6,790 nt of DNA from Candidatus Dojkabacteria bacterium (GCA_027033525.1 JALVLD010000185.1:1-6790), one strand, 5' to 3'; positions 1 through 6,505 are shown, numbered from the stretch's first letter. A program made the numbers and translations. The notes: generated by a model not told the origin, from the letters alone.

Positions 1-82
1 CCCCTAAAGCCTGGCTTTCCTGTATAAGTCTATTTACTTCATAGGAATCTGTATAATTACTAACTAATATTACACGGCTCAT
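1..82 (-). CDS. Partial CDS (N-terminus only), possible RimK-like ATP-grasp protein
   Basis: The first 27 codons of a minus-strand gene are visible before the window ends. They open with MSRVILVSNYTDSYEV and continue with a helix of the type NRLIQESQALG. The ATG follows the murJ stop with no gap (TAAATG), and an AAGGAG ribosome binding site lies 6 nt upstream, so the start is well supported. A short beta strand followed by a helix rich in R/L/E and ending in ALG resembles the N-terminal preATP-grasp segment of RimK-type glutamate ligases, which often read RLVEAA..RGH. This resemblance is weak and covers too few residues for an assignment. What is seen is a real start in a tight operon with murJ; the enzyme class is only a guess. 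Confidence 0.7.
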   Translation of the reverse strand, partial: MSRVILVSNYTDSYEVNRLIQESQALG

Positions 83-1834
83 TTATCTCTCCTTTAATTT
101 ATTTAATTTGCCTAACAATACCGATAAAAAATCTCGTGTCAACAAAACATACAAAATTCCAGTCACAATTAAAACTACTGTTACCTGCAACAAAAGCGCC
201 AGTATACTGTACCCCGTGATACCCTTTACAACTTCATAGGCAACAGAGCCAACGATGAAAACAAGCAAGTTAGCAAATGTCACTTGTAACATTTTACCTT
301 TAAACCTCTTATCACTTAAGGCTGTTTTAAACACTTGCACTTCTGTATTTAGAAGTATAATTGCAACTAAAACCTCTAGGCCTAAGGCTATGGAGATTCC
401 CAGGGCTAAACCTACTACAGACAAGGGATTATACGAACGTGTTGTAAACATGTACCACAAATCTATTAAACCAAAACCTGGCGGCGTAAATATATTTTTA
501 GTGGCCCACACTTTCTTAAAATACTCTATAAACTGTGTGTGGCTAAATAAATTGCTAAATCCAATCGAGAATAATATATTAAAAATTACCCCCAAAACAC
601 TTACCAAGAATGGTTTTTTGGTTTGATGCAAGGCATAAAAAGCCCGGATTATAAGCGATACAAACCCGTAAAATACAATTGCACCAGCAAAAGCAGCAAG
701 AGTTAAGGCTGTCCTCAAAACCTCCTTATCTGTAAACTTGCCTGTTCCTAGAGCCAATTTAACCAATGGGATCTTCATAACAACAACGATTGCAGCTACA
801 AACCCAAGCACCCAGAAAAGATAAGCAAAAATCTCCAAAAACATTTTTACAAAAGGCACACTTTTACCGTTCTTCGCAGCATTTTTATTTAAATCAGGGA
901 AACTCGCTTGCAAAATACTATTTACAAACAAATGCACAGGCATTGCTTGCAAAGAAGAAGCATACTTAAACACACTTAGTGCCCCTGCACCTAAAAGTAG
1001 ACTCCAAAATGTATCAAACATAATCGCAACTTGTTCTACTGCCAATCCTAAAATTCGAGGTAATGACAGTGTGACGATATCCCTAACATATCGCGAAAAT
1101 TTTAATACTATACTAGGGACATAGCCTAGTTGTAATGCTGCCCGCACCTGTACTAATAAGTGAAGCAAACTCCCCACGAGCACTGCAATTACCAAATTCC
1201 ATACACCACAAGTAGGACAAAACTGCATGCCGAACAAAAGCCCAAGCACTATCCCTATGTTATAAAATAAAGGTGCAAGGCTAGCTGCCAAAAAACGCTT
1301 ATAGGTATTTAAATATGCTCCTATTATACTGCTTATCCCCAAAATAAACGGTGATAAAAATAAAACATTTGTTAAACGTATAAATAGATTTATGTACTGC
1401 CTCTTTGTTAACACTACATAGTTAACAACCGTCCCTGGCATAGCCACGTGCTTTCTTAATGCAAAGCTAACAGCATGCGGCGTAAACATATACACCAACA
1501 ACCATAAAACTAACCAAACCACAATATTTAAAACCAATACCGAATTTAAAACTTCACGTACCTTTTTGTCTCCATACTTCTCTTTTACACGCATAAAAAC
1601 TGGAATTAATGCAGCATTTACTGTACCTGCAATAAGTAACGTAAACACAAAGTCTGGGATAGCAAATGCTGCCCAAAAAACATCCAGCTCCTGCCCCGCT
1701 CCAAAGTATGAGGCAATAGCCCTCAGCTTAATAAACCCCAAAAGCTTAGTGAATGCCATTAAAACCAAAATTAAAAACGAAGCAGTCACACTACTATTTT
1801 CAATTTTTCGAATAAACCTTTCTAGCCTCTTCAT
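83..1834 (-). CDS. murJ: MurJ/MviN family lipid II flippase
   Basis: This polytopic membrane protein of the MOP exporter superfamily should flip lipid II across the cytoplasmic membrane for peptidoglycan synthesis. The N-terminal signature is readable: TKLLGFIKLRAIASYFGAG (29-47), D51, IPDF (59-62) and NAALIPVF (73-80). Further MurJ landmarks are LSPFILGISSIIGAYLN (160-176), LAPLFYNIGIVLG (186-198), LPRILGLAVEQ (258-268) and SILQASFPDLN (306-316). At 583 residues it is longer than the roughly 510-550 usual for the family. Part of the excess is a hydrophilic segment at about 430-470 between two membrane helices. Lysines (K30, K36) stand where E. coli MurJ has the substrate-site arginines R18 and R24, and the LLRR segment (R52) reads FVFT. 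The aspartate matching D39 is kept (D51). The start codon directly follows the stop of the upstream gene (TAGATG) with no SD, which suggests translational coupling. The family assignment is firm; substrate and kinetics are inferred from it. Confidence 0.95.
   Translation of the reverse strand: MKRLERFIRKIENSSVTASFLILVLMAFTKLLGFIKLRAIASYFGAGQELDVFWAAFAIPDFVFTLLIAGTVNAALIPVFMRVKEKYGDKKVREVLNSVLVLNIVVWLVLWLLVYMFTPHAVSFALRKHVAMPGTVVNYVVLTKRQYINLFIRLTNVLFLSPFILGISSIIGAYLNTYKRFLAASLAPLFYNIGIVLGLLFGMQFCPTCGVWNLVIAVLVGSLLHLLVQVRAALQLGYVPSIVLKFSRYVRDIVTLSLPRILGLAVEQVAIMFDTFWSLLLGAGALSVFKYASSLQAMPVHLFVNSILQASFPDLNKNAAKNGKSVPFVKMFLEIFAYLFWVLGFVAAIVVVMKIPLVKLALGTGKFTDKEVLRTALTLAAFAGAIVFYGFVSLIIRAFYALHQTKKPFLVSVLGVIFNILFSIGFSNLFSHTQFIEYFKKVWATKNIFTPPGFGLIDLWYMFTTRSYNPLSVVGLALGISIALGLEVLVAIILLNTEVQVFKTALSDKRFKGKMLQVTFANLLVFIVGSVAYEVVKGITGYSILALLLQVTVVLIVTGILYVLLTRDFLSVLLGKLNKLKER
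87..94 (-). promoter_or_regulatory. Shine-Dalgarno site of the gene downstream of murJ
   Basis: Read on the minus strand this is AAGGAGAG, with the AAGGAG core ending 6 nt before the ATG at 82. It lies inside the last codons of murJ. It is the only strong anti-SD match in front of any start in this window, and it fixes the start of the partial gene at 82. Confidence 0.8.
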
Positions 1835-2944
1835 CTAAATTAAACCGTATTTAAGCATTAGGTCTTTAAAAACCTTTAGCAGTTCATCATATTTTGCACA
1901 GCCGACCTTAGGAGAAACTGCAATTTGATTAACTCCAGCTATACCCAGCACTCTATACAATGGTTTATACACTTCAGTATCTTTGCCAATAATAATCCCA
2001 TTATCATAAAAGAATCTATACACATCGTCTGGATGTACTTCGTTTATTGTAAACACAAGACTATCTTGCCGGCCTAAACCTAAATTAGCACCCAGCATCG
2101 CAATACTTTCATGTTCTAACATAAAAGTGTTCAATTTTTTGTACGCTGCACAATCAAACTCCCCACTTAAATTACTATGCACCTTAATATACTTAGCAAA
2201 TAAATTAAGCCAATAAAAATCTAAGTGCTTTACCGGAGGAGCAAAAATCCCTAATGTTTTCCGAGCGCCCTTTAAAGATAGAACTAAAAAACGTGTAAAT
2301 GCTCCCTCGCTTGTTTTAAAATCTGCAAGCATAAAATCTGCCCTTATGTTTTTTAGCCCTAGCATTGCAGGCGTGAAAGGCCCAATGCCTACAACAGCTG
2401 TAACATTCGTTAACTCCCCCAGTTGTTCTAATACATCTTTTACATTCAAAATCCCTAATATTGGATGCCACAAATCCAAATATACAAAAAATCTTTTGTC
2501 CTTAGGCTTAAAGATGTCTAAAAATTTAGCTTTATCGATCTGGCCTTGTGCATCTACCTGTACGATGGTTAAAGGAATTCCAAAATTTTTATTCAAAAAC
2601 TTAAGGGCCTTAAGTGTACTTGCTTGGACCGTACTAAGGCTCACGAAATGAATGTCTGAAGCAGCTGCTTTCCTCTGACTTATTAACTTAACTACTCCCT
2701 TATATGAAAAATAGCGTGAGAACAATTGCGAATATATAATAAAAAGTAACGCAGTGCTCTGATCTACAGCATAATAGACCTGCCCCTTCCCATAAATTCC
2801 AAAGGTGTCTAAGAACAAATCACGCTGTTTTAATATCTCTAGGTCATTCTTTATTACCTGCTTCTTAGGGGTTATCTCCTGTATAGATGGAGTCAAATAT
2901 TCGGCTGGGTCGAAGTTAAGTTGGTCAATATCGGTTACTATCAT
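1835..2944 (-). CDS. Degenerate cysteine-desulfurase-like (aminotransferase class V fold) protein
   Basis: The 369 residues can be laid along IscS/NifS-type PLP enzymes by eye. IHFVSLSTVQAST (98-110) matches HIITSKTEHKAV, and VQVDAQGQID (128-137) matches the APQRNGIID strand. LDLWHPILG (156-164) matches MHVNNEIG, VVGIGPF (184-190) matches HVDATQS, and DFMLADFK (203-210) matches the DLMSFSGHK lysine region. In this alignment the PLP-stacking His becomes Q107, the Asp that binds the pyridine nitrogen becomes G186, and the NNE motif becomes WHP. K210 survives only if one residue is deleted just before it, and the His before it is lost. No mobile-loop Cys is evident. The fold is probably kept, while classic desulfurase chemistry is doubtful, so this may be a pseudoenzyme or a much altered PLP enzyme. 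It lies 31 bp after tRNA-Asp and abuts murJ, suggesting an envelope-related or scaffold role (inference). No SD precedes the ATG; a TATATT box sits 9 nt upstream. Confidence 0.75.
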   Translation of the reverse strand: MIVTDIDQLNFDPAEYLTPSIQEITPKKQVIKNDLEILKQRDLFLDTFGIYGKGQVYYAVDQSTALLFIIYSQLFSRYFSYKGVVKLISQRKAAASDIHFVSLSTVQASTLKALKFLNKNFGIPLTIVQVDAQGQIDKAKFLDIFKPKDKRFFVYLDLWHPILGILNVKDVLEQLGELTNVTAVVGIGPFTPAMLGLKNIRADFMLADFKTSEGAFTRFLVLSLKGARKTLGIFAPPVKHLDFYWLNLFAKYIKVHSNLSGEFDCAAYKKLNTFMLEHESIAMLGANLGLGRQDSLVFTINEVHPDDVYRFFYDNGIIIGKDTEVYKPLYRVLGIAGVNQIAVSPKVGCAKYDELLKVFKDLMLKYGLI

Positions 2945-2975
2945 TGGAAATTTAATATATCTAATTAGCTTTAAA

Positions 2976-3049
2976 CGGGGACGACGGGATTCGAACCCGC
3001 AGCCTCTCGCGTGACAGGCGAGTGCTCTAACCAGTTGAGCTACGTCCCC
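2976..3049 (-). tRNA. tRNA-Asp (anticodon GTC)
   Basis: A complete 74-nt cloverleaf reads on the minus strand. The acceptor stem is a perfect 7 bp (GGGGACG with CGTCCCC). The D arm is GCTC-AACTGGTTA-GAGC. The anticodon stem CTCGC/GCGAG carries loop CTGTCAC, so the anticodon is GTC. The variable loop is AGGCT and the T arm is GCGGG-TTCGAAT-CCCGT, with one G-U pair. The discriminator base is G, and the next bases are TTTA, so CCA is not encoded and must be added by the CCA-adding enzyme. U33-G34-U35 is the recognition core for queuosine insertion, which links this tRNA to the queG gene in the same window. Confidence 0.98.
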
Positions 3050-3060
3050 TAAGTACTGTT

Positions 3061-3089
3061 ATTTTACCTGATTGATGCCTAAAATACAA
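3061..3089 (-). promoter_or_regulatory. Putative sigma70-type promoter of tRNA-Asp and the downstream genes
   Basis: On the minus strand TTGTAT (3089-3084) and TAAAAT (3066-3061) are separated by 17 bp. The expected transcription start, about 7 nt further on, falls near 3054, just before the mature tRNA 5' end at 3049. The -10 box matches five of six consensus bases and the -35 box three of six. Because the spacing and the position relative to the tRNA are right, this is the best promoter candidate for the left block. Confidence 0.45.
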
Positions 3090-3251
3090 CGGTGTGTATA
3101 GATATAAAAGGTCGGAGCAGCTCTGTATTTGATGTAAAACCCATCTGACAATCCGTCCCCTTAAATATTACGACGGAGGCACCACACTTTTTATCCACTC
3201 TTTTTAATAAACTGCTTTGCAAAACATAACAATTGTATATAGTTACACACG

Positions 3252-3984
3252 TTAAAAACACCCCCTTTTCAAACGCTTGTTGCAGTAGCTCTTGCAAGTA
3301 GTATTTCTTTAACTGTGCCATTACTCTTTTGTTTGCCAGGCAACACTACAAATTTTTAAAATTCATGATTGCTTTTGCTGTCGGAACTCTCCTAGGAGAC
3401 GTATTTATTCATATCATTCCGAAAATGAGCGCAACTTAGGAGCCAAATGCCACCACTTCTGGTCTAATTTTACTAGGCATTTTATATTTTTCGCTCTAGA
3501 GCGTCTCCTCCATTGACACCATTGCCACAACGCCACTACTCAAGATACCCATTTGCATAAAAGCCTCGTAGCCTTAAACTTACTCGGAGATTGTGTACAG
3601 AGTTATTATGACTGCGTCATTTTTTAACACATACACCTGGGGGTAGTAACCACACTCGCTGATATCTTCCATGAGGTTCCCCAGGACTTAAGTGATTTCT
3701 CGATCCTCTTGCATGCTGGACTCACCCCATTTAAAGCACTTATCTATAATTTGCTTAGTGGCCTTTCTAGCTTTCTTTGCGCACTACTTCTACTCATACT
3801 TAGAGACTCTCATATAATAACCGCAATTGCGCTACCCATTACTGCAGGCGGATTCCTATACATAGCTACGGCCGACCTAATTCCAGAATTACACAAACAC
3901 AACTCTCCCAATGACATTTTCCAATAATTTATGGGACTTGCGTTGGGACTCGCTGTGATGAGTAATCTAAGACCAAATAATTAG
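3252..3984 (+). pseudogene. ZIP-family (ZupT/ZIP) divalent metal transporter, inactivated
   Basis: Reading across frames recovers most of a ZIP transporter. From about 3276 one frame gives LVAVALASSISLTV. After an apparent 1-nt loss near 3317 the next frame gives ITLLFARQHYKFLKF and then FAVGTLLGDVFIHIIP (3371-3421). TAG at 3437 interrupts it. A second 1-nt loss in the T run at 3487-3491 shifts to a frame reading ALERLLH, TGA at 3514 (where relatives usually have Trp), then HHCHN. LVALNLLGD follows, and the metal site HNFIDG has become QSYYDC. TAA at 3625 precedes HLGVVTTLADIFHEVPQDLSDF, where the second metal motif HE-PQ is intact, and LLHAGLTPF. The C-terminal helices run on through TAA at 3925 to GLALGLAVMSNL. 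The start codon cannot be placed. Two frameshifts, four stops and a lost metal site rule out a working transporter and also a single sequencing error. It lies between the divergent left and right gene blocks. Confidence 0.92.
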
Positions 3985-4056
3985 TCTTATCAGTCATTAA
4001 ACACTACAGTGTCCACACATTCCATGGGTGTACAAAATTTTACTATATTTCCCGCA

Positions 4057-4062
4057 TACAAT
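4057..4062 (+). promoter_or_regulatory. Possible -10 box (TACAAT) of the NUDIX-queG unit
   Basis: TACAAT lies 8 nt before the ATG at 4071, so transcription would begin at or next to the start codon and give a leaderless mRNA. No convincing -35 box is seen at 16-18 bp, and no Shine-Dalgarno sequence precedes the ATG. An alternative -10 box, TATATT, lies at 4044-4049 but also lacks a good -35. This is a weak call based on position. Confidence 0.3.
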
Positions 4063-4070
4063 CCTATAAC

Positions 4071-5501
4071 ATGGGTGAGTATCTAAGATGCAATCGACAA
4101 TTACATCCTCTCTTAGCTGCATATGAACAAATAACTAACAGGGCTATGCCAGAAGGTAGAACAGGTAATATAATTCCTTCTGCAAACCTAATTTCCTTCA
4201 CGGTGGAAAAAGATGGCCTCCCGATAAAGTATACTCGTCGAGTTGCCTTTGTGAGACCTGGTCTTATACCACACCCCTACGATCCTCAAAGCTATGTATG
4301 GCCAGGTGGTGCATGGGAACCTCATGACGCTTCTCTGCTTGAAACGGCAACCAGAGAAGCTCTCGAAGAAATGGGAAGTCGCGGAGGCGCAAGAACTGGC
4401 CCAATCCTGCACTGTCACCGGTTTATCCTCACGCCATTTCAAACTGCACAAACCCTCCAGCTAACTACTAATGCTGAATTGGGATTTTTACATACAGACT
4501 TTTTCTTATTCACTCCACATGCTCTCCCAGCCCCAGACGGGAGTTTACTTCTTTTAGCTCCACCTGGCCCCCACCCACCATCAACAGGCTTACCACCATT
4601 AGAACAAGCAATCACTAACCTACAGCAAACTAATCCTGCGATACGAATCATTAGTCCAAATCTAGATTTACGTGAATTCAGAGCCTTCATACAAAGCATC
4701 GTACAAATAGCACCACCGGCGAAAGACGATGCCTCCGAACAAACAATTATAGAGCGAATACGCAAAATGGACATATTAGATTTATACCTATTTTATCTGC
4801 ATCACGGCATTGCTACATATGATTTACGCTATGTTGCCGATTATGCCGCACTAGCTAGCTTGATGGTTATAACACAAGCTAAAAACCCAAAGCCCCAGCT
4901 CAATATCCCTGCCCAACATGTACTTTACCATAGCCCCAATGATACTAGTGTATATTTTGAAATTGCACATATCCCTGTAGAACTAAGGCTCATTCGGACA
5001 AATAGCAAATACTATATACTTATTAAAGAAATACCAGAATCTACTCTAGCAAGAATCAAACGCCTGCACCAAAAAGCTCGTATTGAGCAATTCCTTCTGC
5101 GCACACTCCCCGACACTTCGACGCTAGACCATTTAGAATATATAAAAGCACCTTTAATATATACTGAAATTTGCAAGCGACTACAACTTCAGTGTAAAAC
5201 TTGGCCCCAAGATGGTTGGGACATATTTCACACCCTTGATCAAATAAACCACGACTCCATAAATCCAGAAACAATAAAAGAAGCCTTACAAGAACAACTA
5301 AAGCAGCGGCAAGGCGGGAATCCAAAACCCTCTGGCCGTGAAACCCAAGGCTTCACAAGGCGAGCCATAATCGCAATCTCCTGGATGGCCATTCACCCCA
5401 ATGCTCCGTTGACACCTCATTTGGCTAAATTTCTACGTATGAACCTTCCCGAGGACACAGCCCCCATACGCCAGTTGCTTGCAGAAACTTTTATACTATA
5501 A
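4071..5501 (+). CDS. NUDIX hydrolase domain fused to an unrecognised C-terminal region
   Basis: Residues 40-150 carry a NUDIX fold. The Nudix box spans 79-102 and begins GGAWEPHDASLLE, with R95-E96 and E99-E100 followed by G102. The Mg2+-binding glutamates E96, E99 and E100 are all present. The box has one extra residue between the acidic position (D86) and RE, the GG..EP.D.SLL..A.RE..EE form common among CoA-pyrophosphatase-like NUDIX enzymes. The substrate is presumably a nucleoside diphosphate linked to another group and cannot be named. A proline-rich stretch (150-176) follows. Residues about 225-476 form a mainly helical region I do not recognise, starting near KMDILDLYLFYLHHGI. The gene is visibly richer in G+C and proline than the left block, which hints at a different history. 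ATG 4071 is the first usual start after an in-frame stop at 3978; there is no SD. queG starts 6 bp after the stop, so the two are probably one operon. Confidence 0.88.
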   Translation: MGEYLRCNRQLHPLLAAYEQITNRAMPEGRTGNIIPSANLISFTVEKDGLPIKYTRRVAFVRPGLIPHPYDPQSYVWPGGAWEPHDASLLETATREALEEMGSRGGARTGPILHCHRFILTPFQTAQTLQLTTNAELGFLHTDFFLFTPHALPAPDGSLLLLAPPGPHPPSTGLPPLEQAITNLQQTNPAIRIISPNLDLREFRAFIQSIVQIAPPAKDDASEQTIIERIRKMDILDLYLFYLHHGIATYDLRYVADYAALASLMVITQAKNPKPQLNIPAQHVLYHSPNDTSVYFEIAHIPVELRLIRTNSKYYILIKEIPESTLARIKRLHQKARIEQFLLRTLPDTSTLDHLEYIKAPLIYTEICKRLQLQCKTWPQDGWDIFHTLDQINHDSINPETIKEALQEQLKQRQGGNPKPSGRETQGFTRRAIIAISWMAIHPNAPLTPHLAKFLRMNLPEDTAPIRQLLAETFIL

Positions 5502-5502
5502 T
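5475..5502 (+). promoter_or_regulatory. Possible internal promoter for queG overlapping the upstream stop codon
   Basis: TTGCTT (5475-5480) and a perfect TATAAT (5497-5502) are 16 bp apart. The TAA stop of the NUDIX gene (5499-5501) lies inside the TATAAT. The queG ATG at 5508 is only 5 nt past the -10 box, so a transcript from here would start at about the ATG and be leaderless. No SD is present. The -10 match may be chance in A/T-rich sequence. Confidence 0.4.
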
Positions 5503-5507
5503 CTTGC

Positions 5508-6473
5508 ATGGAACCTAAGTTCGACTTATTAGGTATAACTTCCACAAAGACCTTTAATTTGCCTAAGCTTCACTCTCCCTTAAAATGGTTAGATAAAACC
5601 ATACATATACGCAGGGACATAAAGCAAATTTTCCCATGGGCCAAAACTATTCTTATTGTAGGACTCGGTTATGATACAGACTTCGACGACACTCTAAATC
5701 TACATCCTGATTATATGAGTATTTCAAAATATGCGATTTTACGCGATTACCATAAGGTAATCCCCAAAAAGCTCCGTGCATTAATTAGTTTTTTGCAAGA
5801 AGAGCTGAATACAGAATTTAAATACAAAATTCATTCTGACACATTACCTGTTTTCGAGAAAGGATATGCACAGGCAGCCCTAGGTGGGATAACGGGTTAT
5901 AATAATCTATGGCACTCTCCTCTCGGAACTTTTGTGCTTCTTGGAGGAGTAATTACGAGTTTACCCCTGAAAACACTAAAAAACGTACTCATGCCTAATT
6001 TGGCTAGCTATCGTCGTTTTATTTATGAGTCATCGCCATTCTGGAACCCTTCCTTTCAACTTTCTCACTCTATTTGCCCTAAGTGTCATTTATGCATAAA
6101 AAATTGCCCGACCAAAGCTTTGCTACCTAATAAATTTATTCTTTCTCGCTGCATAGGATATTGGACAGCTGAACACAAAGGACTTATACCTATTAATGTG
6201 CAAAAACAAATGAAAAATATACTTTTTGGCTGCGACATTTGCCAAAATGTTTGTACATTTAACCGCATAAAAAACTTTAAACTTTCTCGCATACAACTGG
6301 AGGAGCGATTTGGAAAGGTTCTTAACCGAGCTTGGCACATTAGTGTACTTAAACGCTTCTCAGTACATGGTTTTTATAAAACCTTCGCTGGTACCCCTGT
6401 AATGCGCATGCGCTTCTACAAATTTATACACCGAATTAAAACGTATACTCGACAACGAGAATCTACCACATAG
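5508..6473 (+). CDS. queG: Epoxyqueuosine reductase QueG
   Basis: QueG reduces epoxyqueuosine to queuosine at position 34 of tRNA-Asp, -Asn, -His and -Tyr, using cobalamin and two [4Fe-4S] clusters in the cytosol. The order of motifs is typical: DLLGIT (6-11), ISKYAILRDYH (72-82), SDTLPVFEK (110-118, with the family's conserved Asp at D111), SPLGTFVLLGGVITSLPL (137-154), and a ferredoxin-like region. There C190-x2-C193-x2-C196-x3-C200-P is followed by C215, EHKGLIP (222-228) and C242-x2-C245-x3-C249, giving eight cysteines for two clusters. At 321 residues it is shorter than the roughly 350-380 usual: the N-terminal helix segment is trimmed and no C-terminal HEAT-like extension is evident. 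The usual AGLGWxGKNT loop reads LGGITGYNN, and ER after the Asp motif reads EK, so the active-site surroundings are divergent. It sits 6 bp after the NUDIX gene on the same strand. The start is the only one that keeps DLLGIT. Confidence 0.92.
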   Translation: MEPKFDLLGITSTKTFNLPKLHSPLKWLDKTIHIRRDIKQIFPWAKTILIVGLGYDTDFDDTLNLHPDYMSISKYAILRDYHKVIPKKLRALISFLQEELNTEFKYKIHSDTLPVFEKGYAQAALGGITGYNNLWHSPLGTFVLLGGVITSLPLKTLKNVLMPNLASYRRFIYESSPFWNPSFQLSHSICPKCHLCIKNCPTKALLPNKFILSRCIGYWTAEHKGLIPINVQKQMKNILFGCDICQNVCTFNRIKNFKLSRIQLEERFGKVLNRAWHISVLKRFSVHGFYKTFAGTPVMRMRFYKFIHRIKTYTRQRESTT

Positions 6474-6505
6474 AAATTCTAAACATTTTTGCAATCAAAA
6501 AAGTC

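Noticed and set aside
255..626. Plus-strand frame inside murJ
   Set aside because: It is a shadow on the opposite strand of a long, clearly homologous gene. The same applies to 1566-1838 (murJ) and 2346-2651 (the aminotransferase-like gene).
2805..3014. Plus-strand reading frame ending in RGRRDSNPQPLA
   Set aside because: Its end is the antisense of the tRNA-Asp T arm and acceptor stem, a known source of false ORFs, and the rest is antisense to the aminotransferase-like gene.
2976..3049. tRNA-Asp as an integration site for a mobile element
   Set aside because: No direct repeat of the tRNA 3' end, integrase or excisionase was seen, and the pseudogene lies on the 5' side of the tRNA, which is not the usual attachment side.
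3079..3321. Minus-strand 80-codon frame between the ZIP pseudogene and the tRNA
   Set aside because: It is antisense to the N-terminal part of the pseudogene, overlaps the likely tRNA promoter, has no SD, and its product shows no family features.
3514..3516. TGA read as Trp or Gly in a recoded genome
   Set aside because: The intact genes encode Trp with TGG and contain no in-frame TGA; the pseudogene has other stops and frameshifts, so a TGG-to-TGA mutation is simpler.
3709..3927. A 72-residue plus-strand protein starting MHAGLTPF
   Set aside because: It is the longest surviving fragment of the ZIP pseudogene; the homology continues upstream (HEVPQDLSDF) and downstream past its stop.
4011..4035. 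Imperfect inverted repeat around CCATGG as a terminator or operator
   Set aside because: The pairing is broken by mismatches and has no U run; it is not better than chance by eye.
4188..4774. Minus-strand frames inside the NUDIX gene (4188-4451 and 4439-4774; also 5056-5325)
   Set aside because: They are antisense to a gene with an intact Nudix box and have no start signals or recognisable product.
6086..6340. Two overlapping minus-strand frames inside queG
   Set aside because: They are antisense to the iron-sulfur cluster region of queG, which is strongly family-like.
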